This document shows positions 26,996 to 34,926 of a stretch of DNA of 64,000 nucleotides, one piece after another; position 1 is the first letter of the stretch, and every line of letters begins with the position of its first letter. The notes under the pieces are model-generated. The model was not told the origin of the DNA and did no database searches. It was given only the letters and a program-made list of their open reading frames with translations. The stretch comes from Rossellomorea sp. y25. GTDB lineage: Bacteria > Bacillota > Bacilli > Bacillales > Bacillaceae_B. Made by a program: the position numbers and the translations under genes. The stretch covers positions 2,488,501 to 2,552,500 of the forward strand of contig NZ_CP145886.1 in NCBI RefSeq assembly GCF_038049935.1, read 5' to 3'.

Positions 26996-27955
26996 CTAAA
27001 TGCTTCGTTCACCTAAAAAAACTTCTTTTTGTAGATGGTCTACAAAATTTTCAAGATGCCGGATTGAACAGATATCTTCTTCTAGTAGTGGAATCCGATA
27101 TAACGTTTGGTTTGTAAACTTCTCCATCATCATCTTTAAATATAGCTTTTCCTGCTCTTTCCTTTTTTCCAAGAACTCTCCATCCGCCTGAATGGGCAGG
27201 ATCTTATTTATGATCAGTCCCCCTATATTCAATCCGTAATTGGACATCATTTCAATGGCCTTCTCAGTTTCAAGTATCGGGAGCCTTTCGGGAATGAGTA
27301 CGAAAATGAATCCTGTTCTTTTTTGATCCAGAAGAATCCCCCGTACTTTTGAGAACTTTTCACGACGCCTTTGCAGCACATCATAAATGGGATCTTCGAC
27401 CGGCTCCCCATCATTTAATAGTTGTGAATAATTCTTATTTGTTTTCTTTCGCCTTTCAAGCATCCCGTCCATCCATACTCCCATCAATTCGGGAAGGGAT
27501 AATAGTCGGATTGTGTGGCCTGTAGGGGCTGTGTCAAAGATGATTTTATCGAACTCATTTCCTTCTTCGAGAATGATGGAAACCATCCGATCAAATAATG
27601 CAGCTTCTTCTGCCCCGGGTGCCGAGGCAGCCATATCAATTTGACGGTGTACCTCATTCACCATTTTTGATTTAACCATTCCCTTTAAATTCCGTTTCAC
27701 TCCGTTGATATATCGCTGTGTTTCGATGTGTGGGTTTATTTCTATTCCCCATAGATTTTCAAGTAATGGCGTTTTATATTCCATGATCTCTTGATGGAAG
27801 ATATCACCTAAATTATGAGCAGGATCCGTTGAAATGATTAACGTCTTCTTCCCCATATTCGCAAACATTACGGCTAAAGCAGAGGCAGATGTTGATTTTC
27901 CTACTCCTCCTTTTCCTCCTACAAAAAGAATTTTCTGGTGTTGTAATTCATTCAT
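26996..27955 (-). CDS. ArsA/Get3-type ATPase
   Basis: This 319-residue ATPase has the deviant Walker A KGGVGKST (about 17-24), the switch I block STDPAHNLGD, and switch II FDTAPTGHTIRLLSLPELM. It has one ArsA unit, like Get3/TRC40, not the two-unit enzyme of classical arsenite pumps. It ends an operon that starts with a probable selenoprotein and a Cys-Cys-terminated protein, which points to soft-metal or thiol chemistry rather than tail-anchored protein insertion. Two ATGs (27961 and 27955) are possible; the second is better spaced from GAGGGGG. Confidence 0.85.
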   Translation of the reverse strand: MNELQHQKILFVGGKGGVGKSTSASALAVMFANMGKKTLIISTDPAHNLGDIFHQEIMEYKTPLLENLWGIEINPHIETQRYINGVKRNLKGMVKSKMVNEVHRQIDMAASAPGAEEAALFDRMVSIILEEGNEFDKIIFDTAPTGHTIRLLSLPELMGVWMDGMLERRKKTNKNYSQLLNDGEPVEDPIYDVLQRRREKFSKVRGILLDQKRTGFIFVLIPERLPILETEKAIEMMSNYGLNIGGLIINKILPIQADGEFLEKRKEQEKLYLKMMMEKFTNQTLYRIPLLEEDICSIRHLENFVDHLQKEVFLGERSI

Positions 27956-27978
27956 GTACATATCCCCCTCACTTTACT

Positions 27979-28248
27979 TCAACAACATCTGATGCCATCC
28001 AAGGGTGAGTGCTCCATTCCCATTCTTAAATGCCAATCATGAAATTTCTCTATTATATACGGATAAAGTTCCAATGTGTAATAAAAAACGGGATTCGGCA
28101 GGCCTAGCATATCTGAATAGAGCAATAATAAGAATAAATCATCCTCATCTCTTAATTCCCTTGCAATTTCCGTTTTATGAGGAAGGCGAATCATGTCATC
28201 GTAAAGCTGTATGATTCTTTTGAACTTTTCTTTCATAGACGAATCCAT
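27979..28248 (-). CDS. Small protein ending in Cys-Cys ('CC-star' type), operon partner of ArsA-type ATPase
   Basis: This 89-residue, largely helical, acidic protein ends ...LDGIRCC followed directly by the stop. I recall an NCBI family called cory-CC-star for small proteins ending in CC; assignment to it is tentative. The terminal cysteine pair could bind a soft metal or take part in disulfide exchange. The ATG at 28248 follows AAGGAGGGGAGCACGA. It is 14 bases after the candidate selenoprotein gene and 23 bases before the ATPase gene, so the three genes form one operon. Its stop is TGA; reading through would add only 11 residues after the Sec. Confidence 0.7.
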   Translation of the reverse strand: MDSSMKEKFKRIIQLYDDMIRLPHKTEIARELRDEDDLFLLLLYSDMLGLPNPVFYYTLELYPYIIEKFHDWHLRMGMEHSPLDGIRCC

Positions 28249-28262
28249 TCGTGCTCCCCTCC

Positions 28263-28634
28263 TTAAAGATGTCTCTGTAATGTGGCATGATAATTTAGAT
28301 TATCTTGTAGATAATGACCATTAATGAAAATAGCTTGTCTTTTAATTGAGAAGAGAAGGTAAAAAAAAGCTTTATATAGAGGTATATGCTTTCTTCTCAC
28401 CTGCCTCACCAAATAATAGATGATGGCCAAGAGATTTCTAGGGTCGCAGTATAGAATGGACACGGCCTCCCGATATTTTTCACTTGTTTCACAATAAAGT
28501 TTTCCAAGGGAACTTCTTTCGTGATGATGATGAGAGAAATCATGTTTCATTGTGATGAACCTGTCACCACTTACTCCACCACATCACCCCATGCCTACTT
28601 CAAGCTCTGAGCGAATCATTAGGACTTCTACCAT
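28263..28634 (-). CDS. Candidate selenoprotein with UCGG motif, head of the ArsA operon
   Basis: From ATG 28634 (behind AAGGAGGG, spacing 8) one frame of 123 residues runs to the stop at 28263 with a single TGA at codon 17 (28586-28584). The start reads MVEVLMIRSELEVGMG, then U-CGGVSGDRF, giving a UCGG motif like a CxxC or vicinal thiol site. Conventional calling would start at ATG 28550 (MKHDFSHHHHERSSLG), but that ATG lacks a ribosome site. The rest has Cys residues in KLYCETS and LYCDPRN and two hydrophobic segments (LLAIIYYLV, AFFYLLFSI). A SECIS-like hairpin follows the TGA. I do not recognise the family. Confidence 0.65.
28552..28570 (-). promoter_or_regulatory. Candidate SECIS hairpin of the UCGG gene
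   Basis: On the minus strand GTGGTGA and TCATCAC form a 7-bp stem (one G-U pair) around CAGGT. The loop begins after 20 nt from the TGA. The CAGGU loop repeats the CAGGU of the E. coli fdhF element. Confidence 0.6.
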
Positions 28635-28662
28635 ACATAATCCCTCCTTCAAAAGGATGTAG

Positions 28663-28692
28663 AAAAAGGGGACTCGAGCACGAGTCACCCTT
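28663..28692 (-). terminator. Terminator between cstA and the UCGG operon
   Basis: On the minus strand GGGTGACTCG-TGCT-CGAGTCCCC is followed by TTTTT. It ends only 16 bases before the ribosome site of the next gene. Confidence 0.82.
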
Positions 28693-28701
28693 ATCTTATA
28701 A

Positions 28702-30441
28702 CTAAGCAGAGAACTGTGAAGGGTCATCTCCCTTTTTAGACAGTGAAGATGCAGCAGTAATAAGGATCCACAAGGTGAAAATCAGAATGATACTTCCAAA
28801 GATAAAGAGCAGCATATTCCCTTCTGATTCACCGACACCTGACCATTCAAATACGACTTGGTTAATCATCGCCCATAAGGTCATGAACATAAGGAATACC
28901 ATTGGAATTAAGGTAGCTATATAATTCCTTCCTTGACGCTTTAGCCAGATGGTAATGAGAAGTAAACTGATTCCTGCAAGCAATTGATTCGAAGTACCAA
29001 AAAGCGGCCATAGCAGGTATCCACCTGACCCGAATCCTTTAGGGCCTTGAGGTAATAAAGTTAAGGCTGCACTTGAAACGACGGCAATCGTCGTTGCAAC
29101 ATGAGCATTTGTTAAAGGATTTACGTTGTACTCTTCTCCCAACTCGGCAATGATATAACGCATCAGTCGAACAGAGGAGTCCAATGTTGTTGCTGCGAAG
29201 CTCACAATGATCACTGAAACAATCGTAGCTGCGATATCCGCCGGAATTCCAACACCTGTAGCAAGTTGTCCGGCTCCTTGAATGAAGACACCCAAACCGG
29301 CACCACTTGCTGCAGCAAAACCGCTGTAAGTGGCTTGGAATTCTTCCACGTTCGGGAAAAATGTTATACATGCAATGATCGCAATCAATGCCAGTGCCCC
29401 CTCCCCAACAGCACCTAAATATCCTACAAAGCGTGCATCCGTTTCTTTGTCCAACTGTTTTGACGATGTACCAGAAGAAACCAGGCCGTGAAACCCGGAA
29501 ATCGCACCGCAGGCAATTGTGATAAATAGTAACGGGAACCAGGAAACATCTGCAGCTCCGTTCGTCATTGGTGCTGTAATTTCAGGATTTGTAAACAGGA
29601 GGCCAAGATATAACAATCCTAAACCAACAATTAATTGATGGGAGTTGATATAATCACGTGGCTGCAATAGCTTCCAAACAGGTAGAGTTGAAGCTATGTA
29701 GACATAAATCATCAGAATGACGATCCACACCAGGAAAGCCATGCTTGTTGAACTCAAGCCAAACAATGATGTGGCCTCTTGACCACCGAAATAACGAACT
29801 AAATCTATTTGCAAAAATCCAACCCGGCTGGCAATGACAGCTGATGCATACATGACTGCCAGTGCTACGATTGAAGGTAGCAACATGCTGCCATTTCGCT
29901 TATAAACCGAATACCCAATCCAAACTGCTAATGGAATCTGAATGAACACCGAAATGACACTAGCAGGGAAAGTAATGAACAGATTTGCAATTACCCAGGC
30001 AAAAACTGCGTTCACCATCAACACAAGAATTAAAATAATAAATAGAAAAAGTACTTTTGCTCTTTTCCCTATTAACTTATTGGCTAATGAACCGACGGAT
30101 TGTCCTTTATTTCGAACTGAAAGAACCAACGTTCCAAAATCATGCACCCCGGCTGCAAATACTGTTCCTAATATGACCCAAAGAAATGCTGGAAGCCATC
30201 CCCAGTAAACGGCGATTGCAGGTCCTACAATCGGAGCCGCCCCCGCTACAGAAGTAAAATGGTGACCCCACAGAACAAACTTATTCGTTGGGACGAAATC
30301 GACACCATCTTTATATTGGTGTGCCGGCGTCACATAATTGGGATCCAGACGGTACACCCGCTCAGCAATAAGCTTGGAATAATATTTATACCCAACTAAA
30401 AAAACAAGCCCTCCTATTACCGCCAACCATATTCCACCCAT
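28702..30441 (-). CDS. cstA: CstA-family carbon starvation transporter
   Basis: This 579-residue protein has about 14-16 transmembrane helices and the CstA signatures HHFTSVAGAAPIVGPAIAVYWGWLPA near the start, GAISGFHGLVSSGTSSKQL in the middle, and FAATTLDSSVRLMRYI later. CstA-type proteins take up peptides or pyruvate during carbon limitation. No YbdD partner is adjacent. ATG 30441 follows AAGGAGGAATTTG. It is followed after a terminator by the UCGG-CC-ArsA operon, which has no room for its own promoter. Confidence 0.93.
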   Translation of the reverse strand: MGGIWLAVIGGLVFLVGYKYYSKLIAERVYRLDPNYVTPAHQYKDGVDFVPTNKFVLWGHHFTSVAGAAPIVGPAIAVYWGWLPAFLWVILGTVFAAGVHDFGTLVLSVRNKGQSVGSLANKLIGKRAKVLFLFIILILVLMVNAVFAWVIANLFITFPASVISVFIQIPLAVWIGYSVYKRNGSMLLPSIVALAVMYASAVIASRVGFLQIDLVRYFGGQEATSLFGLSSTSMAFLVWIVILMIYVYIASTLPVWKLLQPRDYINSHQLIVGLGLLYLGLLFTNPEITAPMTNGAADVSWFPLLFITIACGAISGFHGLVSSGTSSKQLDKETDARFVGYLGAVGEGALALIAIIACITFFPNVEEFQATYSGFAAASGAGLGVFIQGAGQLATGVGIPADIAATIVSVIIVSFAATTLDSSVRLMRYIIAELGEEYNVNPLTNAHVATTIAVVSSAALTLLPQGPKGFGSGGYLLWPLFGTSNQLLAGISLLLITIWLKRQGRNYIATLIPMVFLMFMTLWAMINQVVFEWSGVGESEGNMLLFIFGSIILIFTLWILITAASSLSKKGDDPSQFSA

Positions 30442-30579
30442 CAAATTCCTCCTTTTTATTATAAGTTGTATACATTCAAATATCTGAATTTTTAGAATGT
30501 ATACGCTTACTACATTTTACATTGGGTTTTTATGGATTTCAATGAGAACATTTACTCTTATTCGGTCTTAGAACTAAAT

Positions 30580-30612
30580 AAAAAGACAGATTCAATAATA
30601 GAATCTGCCTTA
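30580..30612 (-). terminator. Terminator after the Spo0M-like gene
   Basis: On the minus strand GCAGATTC-TATTAT-TGAATCTGT is followed by CTTTTTATTT. Confidence 0.85.
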
Positions 30613-30615
30613 AGG

Positions 30616-31020
30616 TTATACGACGTATATGCTATCTTCATCTGTGGGATCTACCGCTTGGGGTATGTCTACTGTGGTTCTTAATATGGTTTTGTTGGAA
30701 TCCGATGTTTTGGGATGATCGGAAGATGTAGGAAATATAAAAGAGATTCTCTTTTCTTCACCCGCACGGATTGTACCGATCTTATCTAGGATAATCGTGT
30801 CCAAATCTTTTTCATGATAGGAAAAATCACTATCTTTTTTATCCTCCTCATATTTCTCTAAAAGCAATAACTGAATTTCATTAATAGGCTGATCGGCCAT
30901 TCCCCCGACTAAAACGACTTCCCCTTCAATCGAATCCCCAGGAGAAATTTCAGTTTTGTGCACAATTGTATCCACTTTTACATGTCCTATCCCTATACTG
31001 GACAAAAATTGTTTAATCAT
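30616..31020 (-). CDS. Short Spo0M-like arrestin-fold protein
   Basis: This 134-residue protein matches the N-terminal half of Spo0M (sporulation control protein, about 258 residues): IGHVKVDTIVHKTEISPGDSIEGEVVLVGG, then EEKRISFIFPTSSDHP and DIPQAVDPTDED. The C-terminal half is missing and the frame ends in TAA without a degraded remainder after it, so this is a genuine short form or an old truncation. It is cytosolic. The ATG follows AAAGGTGGCTGAAAA. Confidence 0.8.
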   Translation of the reverse strand: MIKQFLSSIGIGHVKVDTIVHKTEISPGDSIEGEVVLVGGMADQPINEIQLLLLEKYEEDKKDSDFSYHEKDLDTIILDKIGTIRAGEEKRISFIFPTSSDHPKTSDSNKTILRTTVDIPQAVDPTDEDSIYVV

Positions 31021-31149
31021 TTTTCAGCCACCTTTCCTATACCTAATTATCTTTACCCTATCATGTACCCTTCATATTCGTCTATTCCTACATATTCTGC
31101 GAGTATTCGGCAAAGAATATGAGAGAAACATTGGAAAGGAGTGAATAAT

Positions 31150-31479
31150 ATGAAAAAAATGGTCACATCTATTTTAGCTGTCTTCATGATTAGTCTTACT
31201 GTCGGTACATTTGCAGCAGCAGAAGGTGAGCCACAAACGCCTAAGGTAAACCTTACTGAAGAACAAAAAACGGAGCTTGCCAAGTTGCATGAACAAATGT
31301 ATTCAACCAAAAAAGAACTTGTGAACAAATATGTAGAATATGGCGTCTTCTCAAAAGAACAGGGAGACAACGTACTTAAAATGATGGAAGCTAAGTATCA
31401 AAAATTGAAAGAAAATGACTACATGATGAGATGGCATCCACATCCACATCACGGTAAACAACTGAATCACAAAGAATAG
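31150..31479 (+). CDS. Exported YckD-like (DUF2680) protein
   Basis: This 109-residue protein has a signal peptide (KKMVTSILAVFMISLTVGTFAAA) and the DUF2680 core (LTEEQKTELAKLHEQMYSTKKELVNKYVEYGVFSKEQ split over its length), ending in a His-rich tail (WHPHPHHGKQLNH). B. subtilis YckD has the same design. The His-rich end could bind metal. ATG 31150 fits the AAAGGAGTG ribosome site; GTG 31141 lies inside it. Confidence 0.82.
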   Translation: MKKMVTSILAVFMISLTVGTFAAAEGEPQTPKVNLTEEQKTELAKLHEQMYSTKKELVNKYVEYGVFSKEQGDNVLKMMEAKYQKLKENDYMMRWHPHPHHGKQLNHKE

Positions 31480-31489
31480 GAAAAATGGT

Positions 31490-31514
31490 GGAAGGGTCTC
31501 CTCCCCTTCCACTC
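31490..31514 (+). terminator. Hairpin after the YckD-like gene
   Basis: GTGGAAGGG and CCCTTCCAC form a 9-bp stem, but no T tract follows. It is a possible weak terminator or 3' end protector. Confidence 0.45.
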
Positions 31515-31565
31515 CACCCCAATATCTGCCTCACCCCACTGGAAAGAGGAAAAGTTTCTCACATT

Positions 31566-31661
31566 TCATTCTGCATGTTCCCTCAATATCAGAATCAGGA
31601 ATGAAACACCATACAAAATACCCATAAAAAATATAATTATAGGAATATTCAAAACATTCAT
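31566..31661 (-). CDS. Possible 31-residue hydrophobic peptide
   Basis: A short minus-strand frame encodes MNVLNIPIIIFFMGILYG and a second hydrophobic part ending ILREHAE. It reads like a single-pass micropeptide. AAAAGG directly abuts the ATG, which is poor spacing; a TTG four codons in is better placed. Only composition supports it. Confidence 0.25.
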   Translation of the reverse strand: MNVLNIPIIIFFMGILYGVSFLILILREHAE

Positions 31662-31743
31662 CCTTTTAATATGTTACTATTTTAATAGCTCATTTACATG
31701 AAAGTAATGAGTTATTAAAGCCCAGTCAGAGGAGAAGGATCAT

Positions 31744-33000
31744 ATGACAATCGGTTCTAAAATCCGCTTTCACAGACTTAAACGGAATTTAACACAAGAA
31801 GATTTATCAAAAGGGATTATTTCCGTATCATATCTTTCCAAACTGGAAAACAATCAAGTTTCTCCGTCAAATGACATAATTAATCTGCTCTGTGAGCGAT
31901 TAGGTGTAAATAATCTGCTTGATAACCCAAACCATTTGAACAAGCTTCTAGAAAACTGGAACCATGCATTGCTGTGGAATAAAACAGAGGAAGCTGAGTC
32001 CATCAATAAGGTCATTAAGAAGGAACTTGAACAATCGGATGACCTCACTCCTCATTTATTCCATAAGATCCTTTGCTTCCGTGTCCATTTAATTAAAGGG
32101 AGCCTTCAGAAAGCTTTTGAGCATATGATACAGATCCAAGCCAATTATAAAGAACTCTCAGATACGCTTAAATTCTATTATCACAAATACAAAGGGAATT
32201 ACTATTATTTGATTGAAGAGTACGATAAAGCCCAAGGAGAACTGAAAGAAGCTGAAACCTACTATGTACTTGGTAATGTGATTAATGAAGAGGAACGGGC
32301 AGATTTATATTATTTATTCAGCTTAGTCTTGACCCGCTTAGGCACGTACCGTTTAGCAATCTTTTATGGAGAGAAGGCACTTTCCATTTTCCAGGGCGTC
32401 TACTACCAGAAAAGATGCGCTGAGGTACATTTGATTTTAGGGATTTGCTATCGGCGTATACGTTATAGTGAAGAAGCAATGAAGCATTATGAGTGGGCCA
32501 ATTTCATTTCACATTCCATAAACTATACGTCATTAAATTCCAAGGTGGAGCAGAACCTAGGGTATTTGAAATCATTTATGAATAAGAGTGAAGAAGCCAT
32601 TCAGCATTATTTGCGAAGCATTGAATTGAAAGATTCAGACGAAGAAGGAAAGTTATACTCCATTCTCTCTCTGGTCAAAGAATATTATAAAAAAAACCAA
32701 TTTTCAGAGGTGCGTTTCTGGTTACCTAAAGGATTACATCTTTGCTCTAAACAAAAGTACCCGGATAAATTCTATCAATTATCTTATTATCAGTTTGCTT
32801 TAAATGATTTCCCACAAGGTTTTGAAACGTTTATGAAGGAGTATACACTGCCCTTTTTTAAAAAGAGCGGCTCCCATCTATTATATGCTGAGTATTCTAA
32901 ATTCCTTGGTCAGTATTACCAGGGGATTAGAAAATATAAACATGCAGCATTTCATCTAAATGAAGCGAATGTCATTTATGAAGAAATGTTAACTTTATAG
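31744..33000 (+). CDS. RRNPP-type quorum-sensing regulator (HTH plus TPR)
   Basis: This 418-residue protein has an N-terminal Xre helix-turn-helix (about 5-60: IRFHRLKRNLTQEDLSKGIISVSYLSKLE), then a TPR superhelix (about 70-415) with repeats such as YYLIEEYDKAQGELKEAE and RRIRYSEEAMKHYEWA. This layout matches NprR/PlcR/PrgX-type regulators that bind short secreted peptides brought back by Opp. A small exported peptide gene follows after 11 bases with its ribosome site overlapping the stop. The ATG follows AGAGGAGAAGGATCAT. Confidence 0.88.
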   Translation: MTIGSKIRFHRLKRNLTQEDLSKGIISVSYLSKLENNQVSPSNDIINLLCERLGVNNLLDNPNHLNKLLENWNHALLWNKTEEAESINKVIKKELEQSDDLTPHLFHKILCFRVHLIKGSLQKAFEHMIQIQANYKELSDTLKFYYHKYKGNYYYLIEEYDKAQGELKEAETYYVLGNVINEEERADLYYLFSLVLTRLGTYRLAIFYGEKALSIFQGVYYQKRCAEVHLILGICYRRIRYSEEAMKHYEWANFISHSINYTSLNSKVEQNLGYLKSFMNKSEEAIQHYLRSIELKDSDEEGKLYSILSLVKEYYKKNQFSEVRFWLPKGLHLCSKQKYPDKFYQLSYYQFALNDFPQGFETFMKEYTLPFFKKSGSHLLYAEYSKFLGQYYQGIRKYKHAAFHLNEANVIYEEMLTL

Positions 33001-33011
33001 GAGGTGAAATG

Positions 33012-33128
33012 ATGAAAAAGTTGAAAAAGTTATTACTAATCACCAGCCTGACTGCTATGGCACTCTCCGGTATTGTCGTAATCAATGGCAATGAAGAAGA
33101 GTTCCCGCCATTCTCTAGTAAACTATAA
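33012..33128 (+). CDS. Pre-pro-peptide of a quorum-sensing pair
   Basis: This 38-residue frame encodes MKKLKKLLLITSLTAMAL, a basic-hydrophobic export signal, then GIVVINGNEEEFPPFSSKL. It is too short for most gene finders. The ribosome site AGGAGGTG overlaps the regulator stop codon. The design matches NprX/Phr-type precursors whose C-terminal 5-8 residues are the signal, here within EEFPPFSSKL. An ATG at 33009 is also possible. A terminator follows. Confidence 0.8.
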   Translation: MKKLKKLLLITSLTAMALSGIVVINGNEEEFPPFSSKL

Positions 33129-33135
33129 AATAATA

Positions 33136-33167
33136 CAGGACTAGCCTAATCCGGGCCAGTCCTTTTT
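33136..33167 (+). terminator. Terminator after the regulator-peptide pair
   Basis: AGGACTAGC and GCCAGTCCT form the stem, followed by TTTTTC. Confidence 0.85.
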
Positions 33168-33214
33168 CTATTTTTATTTCGCTTTTTTTGCAAAAGATTG
33201 TTGCTTTTTAACAT

Positions 33215-33350
33215 ACGCTCTGCAAGGCCCTGTCAATTAGCGTGTGCTGGATGGTGGGGGGAACTGCCCAACTGGCAGCTAGCGTTCGGCCGAGCCTACT
33301 CAGTTTCGCTTCAATGGTCTCGGCACGCCCGTACTTCCTCAGGACCTAGT
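33215..33350. other. GC-rich spacer of unknown origin
   Basis: The spacer 33168-33456 has no convincing gene. Within it, this stretch is far richer in G and C than its AT-rich flanks and contains CTGCC-CAACT-GGCAG and other small inverted repeats. A plus-strand open frame exists but has no ribosome site. It may be a remnant repeat or a transferred fragment. Confidence 0.4.
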
Positions 33351-33456
33351 CAACTCAATTCCATCTCTTCATTAAGTACTTCATAAACATTATCAATGAA
33401 ATTTTCTGAATAAAGAGATATAGTTAGTATTGAATACATATTAAGGGGGATTTCAG

Positions 33457-34689
33457 ATGAATCATGCATTTGAAAAAAAATTAGAGAGATATGCAGATTT
33501 AATCGTACAGGTAGGACTAAACCTGCAAAAGGATCAGGAACTATTGATCTCCGCACCTGTTACAGCGTACAAGTTTGTTCGCCTTGTTACTGAGAAGGCA
33601 TATGAAGCCGGGGTTTTAAATGTATTAACGGACTTCTACGATGAAGAGTTAAAGAAAATCCGCTTAGAGAATTCTTCTGAGGAAGGATTGAGAGTGTTTC
33701 CTGATTGGAAAGCAAAAGGATATATCGAGATGGCAGAAAATAATGTGGCTCTCCTGAATTTGGCAGCACCAAATCCTTTCCTATTAAGAGATACAAATGC
33801 TAAAAGGGTTGCTATATTAAATAGAACATCAGCGGAAGCCATGAAAGATTTTTCTGCATATATAGGCGGGGGGAAAATAAGCTGGTTAATAGCTGCGTTC
33901 CCTACAGTCGAATGGGCTCATACCGTTTTCCCGGAACTTTCTCAAGAAGAAGCAATTGATAAACTATGGGAAAACATTTTTTATACAACAAGAACAGATA
34001 AAGAGAATACAGTTGCCTTATGGGAAACACATATTAGTAACCTCAATAAGAACGCCGACCGTTTAAACCAAAACAATTATAAAAAGCTTCATTATAAAGG
34101 ACCTGGAACAGATCTTACAATTGAATTCCATCCTCAAACGAAATGGATCAGTGCCCAGTTCACAAATGATCAGGGAATTCCCTTTGTTCCTAATCTACCA
34201 ACGGAAGAAGTGTTTACAATTCCGGTTAAACATGGTGTGAACGGGGTAGTTTCAAGCACGAAGCCACTTAACTATAGCGGTACGTTAATTAAGAACTTTT
34301 CACTAACGTTTAAAGAGGGAAAAGTCGTAGATTTCACAGCCGAGGAAGGGTATGAAACCTTAAAAAATCTACTACAAACAGATGAAGGGTCTTCCTATTT
34401 AGGAGAAGTGGCATTAGTTCCCCACAACTCCCCTATTTCTAATACAAACATTGTCTTCAATAACACACTTTTTGATGAAAATGCTTCTTGTCATATAGCG
34501 CTGGGGAGAGCCTTATCCGTCTGTGTAGAAGATGGTAATAGTATGACGGCTGAACAGTTACGGGAAGTAGGTTTTAACGAAAGCATGATACATGTAGATT
34601 TCATGATAGGATCGGATCAGTTAGATATCGACGGCCAAAAGGAAGACGGGACGATCGAACCTATTTTCAAAGCTGGTGATTGGGTTTAA
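33457..34689 (+). CDS. M29-family aminopeptidase
   Basis: This 410-residue protein matches thermophilic M29 aminopeptidases (AmpS, aminopeptidase T), metalloenzymes that remove N-terminal residues. Blocks include NVVSTKPLNYSG-like GVVSSTKPLNYSGTLI, EVALVPHNSPISNTNIVF with the His, and HIALGRALSVCVEDG. Length is normal. The ATG follows AAGGGGGATTTCAG. It is cytosolic and stands alone with its own terminator. Confidence 0.9.
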   Translation: MNHAFEKKLERYADLIVQVGLNLQKDQELLISAPVTAYKFVRLVTEKAYEAGVLNVLTDFYDEELKKIRLENSSEEGLRVFPDWKAKGYIEMAENNVALLNLAAPNPFLLRDTNAKRVAILNRTSAEAMKDFSAYIGGGKISWLIAAFPTVEWAHTVFPELSQEEAIDKLWENIFYTTRTDKENTVALWETHISNLNKNADRLNQNNYKKLHYKGPGTDLTIEFHPQTKWISAQFTNDQGIPFVPNLPTEEVFTIPVKHGVNGVVSSTKPLNYSGTLIKNFSLTFKEGKVVDFTAEEGYETLKNLLQTDEGSSYLGEVALVPHNSPISNTNIVFNNTLFDENASCHIALGRALSVCVEDGNSMTAEQLREVGFNESMIHVDFMIGSDQLDIDGQKEDGTIEPIFKAGDWV

Positions 34690-34718
34690 AATTTTGATTT
34701 CCAAGGGAGAATAAGGTT

Positions 34719-34750
34719 AAGGCTTAAATGCTTCATTTAAGCCTTTTTTT
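34719..34750 (+). terminator. Terminator after the M29 aminopeptidase gene
   Basis: AAGGCTTAAATG and CATTTAAGCCTT form a 12-bp stem with a CTT loop, followed by TTTTTTT. Confidence 0.92.
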
Positions 34751-34926
34751 AATGTCATCATACAATTTCGACTTCCACATACGACATTAGGACGTACACA
34801 TTTAAATACTGCCGCATTATTGGTAAAAGTTACATATAATATGACAAATAAATTTCTTTTTTAACATATTCAATACTTCACGAATACTTTACAATAGAAG
34901 TATACCTTTTTAAAGGAGCGGTTTCC

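Noticed and set aside
27979..27981. The TGA stop after ...IRCC could be Sec, giving CCU plus a short tail
   Set aside because: Read-through adds only 11 more residues after the Sec and runs over the ArsA ribosome site; no good hairpin follows. Ending in CC fits a known naming pattern for small proteins.
28597..28638. Short frame MYGRSPNDSLRA as a leader peptide before the UCGG gene
   Set aside because: Its ATG is too close to the ribosome site, while the ATG four bases later has better spacing and opens the long UGA-containing frame.
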